A program made the position numbers and the translations under genes. From Odontesthes bonariensis (taxonomy: Eukaryota > Chordata > Actinopteri > Atheriniformes > Atherinopsidae): a DNA stretch of 64,000 bases. Under the pieces are notes generated by a model. It was not told the DNA's origin and did not search any database. It saw nothing but the letters and a program-made list of their open reading frames with translations. Shown piece by piece: positions 35,332 through 45,656 of this stretch (its first letter is position 1; each line of letters starts with the position of its first letter). The DNA is taken from contig NC_134526.1 of the NCBI RefSeq assembly GCF_027942865.1, positions 21,867,784 to 21,931,783 on the forward strand. The letters are read 5' to 3'.

Positions 35332-38300
35332 ACCTGCAGACAGACACACAGCTGTTACGTTCATAAATCAAGGCTCTTTGTTTGTCTGTGTGAGGCCAAA
35401 CCAGAGAGACTGGCCGCCAATCGGAGCTTCAGAGGACGGAGAAGACATTTTCTGTAGTAAATTCCGAGCGGAGGTCATTATGACACGGAAAGGGGAAGAA
35501 ATGTCTCTCTTCTTAGTGAAATTCAATATGGGAAAAGTCTCTAATGCAGCTTTTCGGGGCGCTGATTCGCCTCCTCTCCTTTTCTGTTTGTGTAGAGCTG
35601 GCCGATATGCGGAGGGAAAAATCTGGCACCTCCACCTAAACAGCAAGAGCTGCTGTTGACGGGGTTCGTACACTCACACACTCGCTCTCACTCGCAGGTG
35701 GAATGGTGTTAAAAGCCAAACAGCTTGCTGGCAGGTTTATCAACTGGTTTGATATTTTGACAAGGGTCCCAACAATGCACTTTAAAAATGATAATTCTTA
35801 ATATATTCCCACAGATTACTGTAAGTGTGTGTCCCACACACTTAGCTGGCTTTGTCAAATTTCTCCCATATTCCTCTCCTTTAAGTGTGCTTAAAAAGAC
35901 CAAAGTCAGTAAAGGCAGCACAGAGAAGGATCTGGATATTCTGTTGAACAGCGTCTATGTTTGACTTGGTGACGTAGTCTCTGCAAGCAAAGACCAAGGT
36001 TTTTGGGCTTCTGATGTAGCATAACTCACATCCACAGCATACTGGATGTCTGTACAGACAGTTGAAAGTGGAAAAAAAAGAAAAGCAAAACAGCAGGCTG
36101 ATGGATTTGAGCTGATGTTTTGGTGTTTTCTGGGGACGCACTCATTGATTTAAATGTCCCGTTTGCAGGCACGAGGACGGCACCGTGCGTTTCTGGGACG
36201 CGTCCGGCGTCGCCCTTACGCCGCTGTACAAACTGAGCACAGCCAACGTCTTCCACACCGACTGCGACGACCCTCACGACACCAGCAGCGACCCCGACAT
36301 GCAGCAGGAGGAGGAGTGGCCTCCCTTCAGGAAGGTGAGAGTTGTTCGAGATAAAGTCGCTCCTCTCCAGGTCAACCTTATCTTCGTCTTATTTTACTGG
36401 CTGTGGGAAGTTTTTTTTTTCTTCTTCTTTTTTTTTTTTTTACACACATATATATACACACACACGCACACACATCTGTGGCCTCATTTTCTCATCAGAT
36501 TGTTTTCATGTGTTTGGATTTCAGACAGGCCCGCCCCATTGTTCTTGTTATTAAAACTCGACTCTGAAGGAACCGCAGTCTGATTCCAGTTTAATTGTTT
36601 TCTTTTCGAGTTGCATTCAAATAAACGGATTCACTGGAAAAAACAGAGTTTCATGACAAGCGAGCGTGGCTGAGCTTTCAGCCGACGGGGAGTGGAGATT
36701 AGAGATGGGACGTGATGCAGAGTGTTTTATGAATGATGAAACGAACTGGCTCCGCTCGGCACCGTCTCTGTGTTGGGGCACATGAACGGGATTTGAATAT
36801 ATTATCTGGGATCCCAAATCGCTGAAAAGAAGCGCTGTGATGCAAGGCTGAATGATTGACTCATCTACGTGTGTCCGCAGACCTTTGAGGCTGTTTGTTA
36901 TATTTCTTTTACTCTCTTCTCTTCTTCCGCCCACTCTCTTTACACACACATATTTCCTGGTGTATCCTGGGGTAACAGAGCTGCGTGTTAAGGAATGTGG
37001 TCCTCATATGGGATGAAGAGCGTTTCCTTTTTTTTTTTTTTTTCCCTCCTGCTCTAATGAAAACCAGACCTATCAGCTCACTCTTTCTGTGCATGCGTGT
37101 CTGTGCGTTTGTGACCAGCTTCTTACTTTTTTTGTTTTGCAAAGACATAGCTCCCATATGAGTGGGATTGGTTTGGAATTCCTACCGTTTCTTTGTGGGA
37201 GATGAGGAGAAAGGGACAAACTATATTGTCTGTGCATGCATGAGGATTGTCCTGGCTTTTGGATAAGACTAAGAGGAGAGAGGCTGCCATTAATAAAGAA
37301 GCAAAGCTTCAGGACGTAGGTTCAGGTTGAAGCTAAAGTTCAGGAAGAGACGGCATTGCGTGTAAATAGACGTGTGGGATCACTTAACGCTGATGCTTCC
37401 CAGCTTCAAAAAATGCATATTTTCTTCCTAACCACGTGCCTCTGGTGTTTGCATCTTCCTTCCTTCCGCAGCTGTAACATCCCATCTAAAGAGCCGCTGT
37501 GCTATAAAATGTTAGACATTAAGAAACCACAAGAAAGGAGGAATGCAAAACGAATTGTTTAAAAATGGATAAAAAAGTACGGTTTCCTTTCAGTGTCAAG
37601 TGGAGTAATTCACAACTGGTGTGTTCAGGTGGGCTGTTTCGACCCGTACAGCGACGACCCCAGGCTCGGTATCCAGAAGATCAGCCTGTGCAAATACAGC
37701 AACAAGCTGGTGGTGGCTGGAACCGCCGGACAGGTAAAGATCTGTGCTGACATCACCACCACATGCATCTTAACATGGATGCTGGAATGATGAGAGTAGA
37801 AGGCACGAGGCAATAAACCTCATTAGAATGCACGTTTACTCGCTGTGAGCAAATACTGTACAATGATTTTTTTTTCCCCCAGACCAATCAATGCCTCCCT
37901 GTGATGGATGGAAATTGTAATGGATCTAAAACCTTTTGCACTGCACACTGAAACACCCTTTTGGGTTACATTGATTCTTCCACGTTCTTTTGATGTAACG
38001 CTGCAGGAAATTCTTCATCTTTTGATTGGCATGGGCTGTGGTGATCAATGTATGATATGAACCTCCTGCTCCAGCAGTTATTATTCACCTTCAAAGTCAT
38101 TTGTATTCCTCAAAAATGGTTATTTGGAAGTTTGAAGTCCAGTCCCAGCTGTAGGCTGTAGCTGTTGCTCTGCAGAACGCCGAATCCCTCAGCCAGAGCG
38201 TTAATTCTTCTCTTAAACTCTGCAGGTGATCGTGCTAGGTTTGAGCGACGAGCGTTCGGACCACTCGGTGGACGTGTCGGTGGTTGATCTGCTGCAGGAC

Positions 38301-41300
38301 CGGGAGGGCTTCACGTGGAAGGGCCACGACAGGCTGGAGCCGCGGCTCAAACCTGCCCCCTTCCCCCCGGGCTTTCAGCCGCTGGTGCTGGTGCAGTGCC
38401 TGCCGCCGGCCTCGGTCACAGCGGTGGCACTGCACGCCGAATGGAACCTGATCTCCTTCGGGACGAGTCATGGATTTGGCCTTTTCGACTACCACAGGCG
38501 AAATGCGGTGCTGGCCAGGTTCGGGACATGCAGCTGCTGCTTTAAATCTTCTTTGTCATGTTTTGGTGATTATAGAGCGAAGCCAGGGTGGAACTGAGAT
38601 GTGCTGGATTCATGTTCCTCTCCTTATCCTCACCAGGGACGTTGCTAGACATACAGCTGTACAGGGGCACAGGCCCCCAGCCAGAACACCACCACCAACA
38701 CTGCCTTACTGTATACAGAAAATGTGCCTGTAGCCTACTGGATGTATAAGAACATTTATTCAAATTTGCATGAACCTCAACAGGTTTAACAGAGCTACAG
38801 GCTATCTAAGCAAATAAAAACACCTTTGAGTTCAGCCATTTAGCTTTTCGATTCCTCCTTCTGTAGCTCATCAAACATAATCAAGTAAGCCTTTTACAAG
38901 AGGCAATATTACTAAAAAACACAGTATGCCCAGTATTCCAATTTTCAACAGATCAACAGATACTAAATAATTAACAATATTTTAGTCCAGGTACTGAACT
39001 TTTTTTAATCTTTCTGTAAGACAGTCGATAAATACTTCCACAAGAGGGAATATTGCAAAATAAAAAGTCAAAATCTTAAATTAAGAGTACCTGATATGGT
39101 CTGATAAGTTATTCCCCTGTTTGAGTAGCCTTTTAAACTAGCCTACCCACATTTTACCCATTTATAATAGGCAGAATAGGATATTGTCTCGCGTTTTTCA
39201 TATACCATGGAACCAGACACTGTTTAAGCCTAAATGCAGACGATGTATATTTGTATAATTACAGTGGCCTATAGGTAGGCATGGGCGTTGATACAACAGA
39301 GAAAACAAATCTCTCACCTCCCTCCACTTCAATCTCAGTTCTCCTTGTTGCTTTTGACTCTCCTCTTTAACCCTTTAGAACACACCCCCTTTTTTAAACC
39401 TCATTTGCGAAATTGGCATACCCAACTTGAAAGTAGCAGAGATCCCACATGGTTGTAGATACATGCATGTACTTGGTACCATTGGAAAGGTAACACTTCC
39501 AGGTTTATGCCTGAAGTGTCAATTGCATTGTTTTCAGTTGCAAATACCATGGCGTCACATACAGAGAAGACCACACTACTGTTAGTGCTGTGGAGAGTGT
39601 TGTTCTTCGTGGTTGGGCCCAAACGATAGCTGACGGTTTCAGCTTTCAAACGGTATGCGGCATTACAATTATATGTTTGTGTACATGCCGTATGACATCA
39701 ATTTCGTTAAAAATTTGTAAACAAAATGGCGTCAGCGTCCCGTTTACGGGACAGTGTGTGTTAAGTGGTTACGAATTTTCTTATGTCCATGACCACGTTG
39801 ACGGCATTCCATCAGTATGTAGTGGTTCATACAGCCTAATACACTTCGATTGGCAAAATGTGTGGGCAACTACCCGCTGATAAAAATGACGTGCGGGCCG
39901 CAGTATCTTGCCTTCCAACTCTGATTTTGCGCGCTTCGCGTCACACACGGTCCATTCGCTGAACAGGCACAGACGCACCCAATTACTGCGAATACAACCT
40001 CTTCACTTCACTCTTGGTTGAAATAGGGAAAATCGGGTCTATGTTATTCTTCCTTGGCACATCAGTCTTAGCGTCTGAAGGATATATATGGGATTTTTTT
40101 TACAGGGGCACAACACATTGCACGTGCACGGTAAAAAGTGTCTGGTGACGTGCCTGATCCTCACTTTATTTCCTGGGATTAAACTGTAAATGTCCCCATG
40201 GAGCAAAGCCTTCTGCAGTAATGCTGTTTGGGAAGAGAAGGACGAGTTTTGTAGATGTGATTTACTGGATCCGACAAATTATTGCAGTTGTGGCCATACA
40301 TACTGCTTGTTTTCCTTACTTCAGTGCTGCTTTATGTTCAAAATCTAACATTTCCTGTTCTCTTAGGTGCACCCTGCACCCTAATGACTCCTTGGCGATG
40401 GAGGGTCCCCTGTCCAGAGTCAAGTCCTTGAAAAAATCCCTACGTCAGAGCTTCAGACGCATCCGCAAAAGCAGGGTTTCTGGGAAGAAACGCACCATCA
40501 CCACACCGGCCAGCAAGGTGACGGGCCGCCCGTCTCTGGCAGTACGGCGGCCACACAGAGCGCTGCCACACAACAGAATTTAATCTCTTATTTTTTACAT
40601 TTGTGCTGATTGTAGGTTCAAGAGGCCAATGCTGCTCTGGCAGAGCAGGAGGACGTGGCTCCTGTGCAGCGAAGGATTGAGCCCCGCTCGGCAGACGACT
40701 CGCTGTCTGGAGTCGTGCGCTGCCTCTGCTTTGCGGACACCTTTCTGCGTGATGGTGCGTTAACTTACACATCGGGGTTTTGCCCAACTTTGTTATCAGC
40801 TATGACGATACTCCCTTGTTTTGTACATTTTTAGTGCTTTTAGAAAGCCTTTGTTCACTCCCACAGCACTAACAACATGCTGTGGCCCCTTCAGGTACGC
40901 ACCACGGCCCAACGCTTTGGGCAGGCACCAATTCGGGCAGTGTGTACGCCTACGCTCTGGAGGTTCCCGGCGTCGGTTCGGGGCGCACGTGTGAGCGAGG
41001 CGGGGCGAGCGACAGCAGCGTGTGTGTGGAGGCAGTGTTGGGTAAAGAGATCCAGCTGATGCACAGGGCTCCTGTGGTGTCCATATCCGTACTGGACGGG
41101 CGGGGGAAGCCGCTACCGGACCCCTACGAAGCCTCCCAGGACCTCGCCATCGCGCCGGATATGACCAACGCTCACTCGGTTCTCATCGCCTCAGAGGAAC
41201 AGCTCAAAGTAATCCCTGAAAGATGCCAAACAGGTTCAAAGACTTACGATGTAGTATGTTTAAGTCCCGGCCTCCTTCCTCCTCTTCCATCAGGTGTTCT

Positions 41301-41977
41301 CGCTCCCCAAAGTGAGCGCCAAGACGAAGTTCAAGCTGACCGCTCACGAAGGTTGTCGGGTGAGGAAAGTGGCCCTGGTACTCTTCGGCTCCACTGCTCA
41401 GGAAGACTACAGTGAACACACTCTTGTCTGTCTCACTAACCTCGGAGACATGCACCTCTTTAACATACCCGGCCTCCGACCACAGGTGGGCTGACGGAGG
41501 AACAACTGCGTGCATGTGTAACACACTTGAACTAAAAGTTTGAGATATTTACTGTAATCTGCACACTTGTGTATTTTTAGTTTTTTGAGCTTCTTTATCA
41601 TGATTTCCTCAATTCTTCTTCGTGTCTTTAGGTGCGTTATGACTGCATCCGTAAAGAGGACATCAGTGGTATTGCATCCTGTGTCTTCACCAAGAACGGC
41701 CAAGGTGAGGAAAGAGCAGAAGATAAGAAATGTCACACATATCACACCTAAACGTTGCTTAGATTTTCTTCTTTAGGGTGATGGTGTTTCCCTTACGTAT
41801 TAGTGTCTATAAAGAATGTCCCATCATGACACTTTTGTGCTTTGCGCTGATCTTCTCTGCAGGATTTTACCTGATCTCTCCTTCAGAGTACGAGAGGTTC
41901 TCCCTGTCCGCCAAGGTTCTCACGGAACCTCTCTGCGCCGTTCAGCTGGACCGACCACTGGAGCCCACACTTGCCAG

Positions 41978-42022
<45 letters not shown>

Positions 42023-45000
42023 TTGATGTTTTTGTTTGTTTCCTTTTTTTAAAGAAAAAACAATTCTCTCAAAATTTTAACGTGTTAATAAATTAATATC
42101 GATATATTTAGATTTTGTCGGTTGATGGGTTTATCACTATCGATGTTTCTTCTTTTTTTTTCCTTTAATCTCCTCGTTGCATCAGTGGTTATCATTAAAG
42201 CCTTAAACGCCACACTTTAAAGCTAACTTTTCCAGGTGTGATATTTGATATTATTTTTTTTTAGATAAAATCTTAATGATCTGCATAATTAAGGTAGCGG
42301 AGTTGGTTGGATAATTGGGTCAATTAAACGGCGTAGACGTCAGTCAGGCATTTTAGTTTTGCACATCTTGCTCTCCTTTTTCTCACTGCTGTCTGGTGCT
42401 TCCCACCAGCTTGAGGATTCTCAGATGAACGTGAAATCTAAGACCCGATGTTATTACTATCATTACTCTATCTGCTGCCAAAGTAAATGGCGTGCACTTG
42501 TGTGTCTCCACAGCGATGGCACAATGTCACATCCGCAGGCCAACGGAACCCACAAGAACCAGATGGGTCAGGCTGAGGGTACGTCTGAACACGCACTCGC
42601 TTTTTTGTCCCCTCTTCTCCCCCTTCTTGGTTCTTTCCTCCTTTTTTTTCCCCCCTTAAAATTCCTCTCCTGGTCTATTATCCCTCTTCATCATACTCTG
42701 AACCTCTTAAAACCCTGACCAGGCTTTGCAGGGCTCCCTCTCTGGTCTCTATGGTAACCATTCAGTATGCCCCACCACCTCCTTCTCTGGCAGGGAGCAG
42801 TGGCTGTGCTGGAGACTCTTTTACCTGCCACTTGGTTATTAGCTACTGTAATGCAGACAACAGATTGTTTCCATGTTGTAATACTGTGAGCATTAAAGCA
42901 CAGCAATGGGGGGGTTTGAGTGTTCAGTGTTAGTCAGTTGGGGTGGGGGTTCAGGGCAGGAGTTAAGTGCAGTATATGTATGTATGTTTATATGGGTATA
43001 CATGTATGTATGTATGTATGTATGTGTATATGTATAAACGTATGTATGTTAAAAAAAAAGTCAGTCAGCTTTTTTTTGTCAATTCTGCAATACATACTCA
43101 GACATATTTGGAATTTTGTGACTCTTGGTCTCCCTAACAACACATTAAATATAAAACCGTAAACACTTAAACAAGAAAAGTCTTTATGTTTATGCATTTG
43201 CATTATGCATTATCCAAAGCGACTTACAGGCAGGCAGGTAGGGTAAGGGGGTCTTGCCTAAGGACCCCTACTGGAGGTAGTACCTTTCATGCAGGGGATT
43301 TGAACCCAGGTCACCTACATGGAAGGTGGCAATCTTACCACGACACTATGTGTATGTATGTATTTGGGTATGTATACATATGTGTATGTATGCATGTGAA
43401 TATGTATATATGTGTGTGTATGCATGTGTGTGTATACATGTGTATGTATGTATGTGGATATGTATGCATGTGTGTGTATACATGTGTATGTATGCATGTG
43501 TGTGTATACATGTGTATGTATGCATGTGTGTGTATGTATGTGGATATTTATGCGTGTGTGTATGTATGTGGATATGTATGCGTGTGTGTATACGTGTGTA
43601 TGTATGTGGATATGTATGCGTGTGTGTATGTATGTGGATATGTATGCGTGTGTGTATACGTGTGTGTGTATGTATGTGGATATGTATGCGTGTGTGTATA
43701 CGTGTGTGTGTATGTATGTGGATATGTATGCATGTGTGTGTGTGTATGTATGTGGATATGTATGCATGTGTGTGTATGCATGTGTGTGTATGTATGTGGA
43801 TATTTATGCGTGTGTGTATGTATGTGGATATGTATGCGTGTGTGTATGCATGTGTATGTATGTGGATATGTATGCGTGTGTGTATACGTGTGTATGTATG
43901 TATGTGGATATGTATGCGTGTGTGTGTATACATGTGTGTGTATGTATGTGGATATGTATGCATGTGTGTGTATGCATGTGTGTGTATGCATGTGTGTGTA
44001 TGTATGTGGATATTTATGCGTGTATGTATGTGGATGTGTATGCATGTGTGTGTATACATGTGTGTGTATGTATGTGGATATGTATGCATGTGTGTGTATG
44101 CATGTGTATGTATGTATGTGGATATGTATGCATGTGTGTGTATGTATGTGGATATGTATGCATGTGTGTATACGTGTGTGTGTGTATACATGTGTATGTA
44201 TTTATGTGGCTATGTATGCATGTGTGTGTATGTATGTGGATATGTATGCATGTGTGTATACATGTGTGTGTATGTATGTGGATATGAATGCATGTGTGTA
44301 TACATGTGTGTGTATGTATGTGGATATGTATGCATGTGTGTGTATACATGTGTATGTATGTATGTGGATATGTATGCATGTGTGTATACATGTGTGTGTA
44401 TGTATGCATGTGTGTGTATACGTGTGTGTGTGTATGTATGTGGATATGTATGCATGTGTGTGTATACGTGTGTGTATGTATGTGGATATGTATGCGTGTG
44501 TGTATACGTGTGTGTATGTATGTGGATATGTATGCGTGTGTGTATACACGTATGTGGATATGTATGTATGCATGTGTATATACGTGTGTGTGTGTGTATA
44601 CATATGTATGTGGATGTGTATGCATGCGTGTGTGTATACATGTGTATGTATGTATGTGGATATGTATGCATGTGTGTGTATACATATGTATGTGTATGCA
44701 TGTGTTTATGTATGCGTGTGTATGCATGCATGCTTTTATGTATGTATGCGTGTGTGTATGTATGCATGTGTGTATGCATGCATGTGTGTATGCATGCATG
44801 CTTTTATGTATGTATGCGTGTGTGTATGTATGCATGTGTGTATGCATGCATGTGTGTATGCATGCATGCTTTTATGTATGTATGCGTGTGTGTATGTATG
44901 CATGTGTGTATGCATGCATGCTTTTATGTATGTATGCGTGTGTGTATGCATGCATGCTTTTATGTATGTATGCGTGTGTGTATGCATGCATGCTTTGATG

Positions 45001-45656
45001 TATGTATGCGTGTGTGTATGCATGCATGCTTTTATGTATGTATGCGTGTGTGTATGCATGCATGCTTTTATGTATGTATGCGTGTGTGTATGCATGCATG
45101 CTTTTATGTATGTATGCGTGTGTGTATGCATGCATGCTTTGATGTATGTATGCGTGTGTGTGTATGTATGTATGCGTGTGTGTATGTATGCGTGTGTGTA
45201 TGCATGCATGCTTTTATGTATGTATGCGTGTGGATATGTATGCGTGTGTGTGTATGCATATGTATGTATGTTTGTATGCATATATTGCCGTTTTTCAGAG
45301 CTTGTTAGTTTTCCAGCAACACGCAATCAAGTCAGTCAGCAGATTTTTTTTCTTTTTTCCTTCTCAGGACAAACGGAGAATCCTACGAGCACCCTGTCTT
45401 CTCCCATCCTGGACACCCCACTGGACTCCCCCCTCAGCTGCGCTGACCTCACGCTCGACTCGACTGGAGAGCTCACCGTGGAGGACGTCAGGGACTTCCT
45501 AACGTAGGCGCGGGCGGCGTTTTCACATGTACTCTCCGCCTTTCCATTTTCTGAGAATTAATTTGTGTATCCGACAGAACTGTGGACGAGGCTGAAAATA
45601 ATCTGAAGAACATGAAAGAGGAGGAGGGACGCTCGACTGGCATCCTCATTAACTGA
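17518..45656 (+). CDS. llgl1: Lethal giant larvae homolog 1 (LLGL scribble cell polarity complex component 1)
   Basis: Complete coding gene. LLGL1 is a cortical WD-repeat protein that marks the basolateral domain, opposes PAR6-aPKC and binds non-muscle myosin II and syntaxins. Coding exons: 17518-17598, 19545-19642, 30567-30648, 30767-30927, 31091-31237, 33230-33392, 33538-33673, 34038-34092, 34380-34534, 34653-34873, 35596-35663, 36169-36334, 37629-37733, 38226-38518, 40367-40517, 40616-40754, 40895-41208, 41294-41485, 41632-41704, 41863-41977, 42514-42578, 45368-45503, 45578-45656. The sum is 3,195 nt: 1,064 codons plus TGA, the length I recall for mammalian LLGL1. It starts [10 protein letters not shown] and contains the LGL signature blocks ([38 protein letters not shown]) and the aPKC-site cluster in exon 15. 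The first ATG of an ATGATG pair is used because mammalian LLGL1 begins MMKF. Introns 2 (10.9 kb) and 21 (2.8 kb) are the largest. Names rest on recognition, not a search; llgl2 is less likely given the N-terminal and C-terminal matches. Confidence 0.95.
17599..19544 (+). other. llgl1: llgl1 intron 1
   Basis: A 1.9-kb intron between exons 1 and 2. It holds a run of 14 G at 17841-17854 and short A-runs. No coding exon or recognisable repeat was found; ORFs here lack family resemblance. Confidence 0.7.
22446..22478 (+). repeat. (GT)n microsatellite in llgl1 intron 2
   Basis: About 16 GT units. Confidence 0.95.
23160..23508. mobile_element. hAT MITE, TAGGGATGCA type
   Basis: Ends TAGGGATGCACTGATACC and GGTAGTGGTGCATCCCTA form inverted termini. 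Flanks CATTTTGC (23152-23159) and CATATTGC (23509-23516) match at 7 of 8 positions, an aged hAT duplication. The body is full of CCGATAC/GTATCGG repeats and has no transposase. Confidence 0.83.
28900..29847. mobile_element. hAT element with transposase remnant
   Basis: Termini TAGGGCTGAACGATAT and ATATCGTTCAGCCCTA are inverted. Flanks ATAGACGT (28892-28899) and ATAGACCA (29848-29855) agree at 6 of 8 positions. Inside is a reverse-strand ORF from a BED/hAT transposase. At 948 bp it is an internally deleted copy. Confidence 0.8.
28933..29586 (-). pseudogene. ZBED/hAT transposase N-terminal fragment
   Basis: A 217-codon frame. Early residues [18 protein letters not shown] show the C..C and H...H pattern of a BED zinc finger; the aromatic [11 protein letters not shown] that precedes it is in the same frame upstream of the first Met. 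Later parts [20 protein letters not shown] and [20 protein letters not shown] are typical of hAT transposases of the ZBED1/ZBED4 group. The catalytic core and dimerisation region are missing, so no activity is expected. Confidence 0.82.
31238..33229 (+). other. llgl1: llgl1 intron 5
   Basis: A 2.0-kb intron with two CA microsatellites (about 31508-31535 and 32164-32202) and a long pyrimidine-rich stretch around 32450-32570. No exon was identified. Confidence 0.65.
34874..36168 (+). other. llgl1: llgl1 introns 10 and 11 around a 68-nt exon
   Basis: Intron 10 (34874-35595) contains a CA microsatellite at 35290-35328. The short exon at 35596-35663 encodes [15 protein letters not shown] and onward, matching the LGL segment SWPI.GG. 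Intron 11 (35664-36168) holds nothing recognised. Confidence 0.8.
36335..38225 (+). other. llgl1: llgl1 introns 12 and 13
   Basis: Intron 12 (36335-37628) has poly-T runs near 36412-36441 and 37027-37044. Intron 13 (37734-38225) follows the [14 protein letters not shown] exon. No repeats or genes were recognised in either. Confidence 0.6.
38519..40366 (+). other. llgl1: llgl1 intron 14
   Basis: A 1.85-kb intron, of which 1.5 kb is a hAT-like element (38634-40156). Only about 115 bp on the left and 200 bp on the right remain as original intron. Confidence 0.8.
38634..40156. mobile_element. hAT-like element, CAGGGACGT type, perfect 8-bp duplication
   Basis: ATCCTCAC flanks both ends exactly (38626-38633, 40157-40164). 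Left end CAGGGACGTTGCTAGACA and right end TGTCTGGTGACGTGCCTG are imperfect inverted termini (14 of 18 positions). A second near-terminal match is TACAGGGGCACA, present at both ends in the same orientation. No transposase is recognised in the 1.5-kb body, so it is non-autonomous or internally replaced. Confidence 0.78.
40367..40517 (+). other. llgl1: llgl1 exon with aPKC phosphorylation cluster
   Basis: Exon 15 encodes about residues 644-694, including [20 protein letters not shown]. This is the conserved basic loop whose serines are phosphorylated by atypical PKC; phosphorylation releases LGL from the cortex, and the same basic stretch binds phosphoinositides. All expected serines (in KSL, QSF, KSR, VSG) are present. 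Confidence 0.9.
41980..42020 (+). repeat. (AC)n microsatellite at llgl1 exon 20 donor
   Basis: AC repeats begin two bases after the exon 20 donor GT (41978-41979). Confidence 0.95.
43184..43350 (-). repeat. tRNA-derived SINE, antisense copy
   Basis: Reverse complement of the element at 10094-10279: the tail TCCAAAGCGACTTA, the middle TTGCCTAAGGACCCCTACTGG, the B-box TTTGAACCC and the A-box region TCTTACCACGACACTA are all recognisable. It abuts the start of the large TATG minisatellite. Confidence 0.85.
43351..45285 (+). repeat. 1.9-kb TATG/GTGT minisatellite array
   Basis: Alternating purine-pyrimidine repeat with higher-order structure. The first part (to about 44700) repeats a unit of roughly 30-45 bp built around TGTGGATATGTATGC and GTGTGTATACATGTG. 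The second (44705-45225) has a strict 36-bp unit, CTTTTATGTATGTATGCGTG followed by TGTGTATGCATGCATG, with starts at 44921, 44957, 44993, 45029, 45065, 45101 and 45137. All frames stay open for long distances, giving spurious ORFs up to 773 codons. Confidence 0.95.

Larger units (their letters stand above)
42579..45367 (+). other. llgl1: llgl1 intron 21
   Basis: A 2.8-kb intron made largely of repeats: a small TATG tract (about 42972-43050), an antisense SINE (43184-43350) and the long minisatellite (43351-45285). The rest is ordinary intron. Confidence 0.85.

Noticed and set aside
40221..40583. 120-codon ORF at llgl1 exon 15
   Set aside because: Real exon 15 (40367-40517) flanked by intron read-through.
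44705..45225. Possible CRISPR-like array because of the regular 36-bp spacing
   Set aside because: Units are contiguous with no unique spacers, and the host is a vertebrate nuclear genome.
43346..45326. Reverse-strand ORFs of His/Thr/Ile/Tyr repeats
   Set aside because: Complement of the same minisatellite; no unique sequence or family resemblance.
43186..45507. 773-codon open frame rich in Cys, Val, Tyr and Met, running into llgl1 exon 22
   Set aside because: It is the TATG/GTGT repeat read in frame; other frames and the reverse strand are equally open, and llgl1 exon 22 is entered through a normal acceptor in a different phase context.
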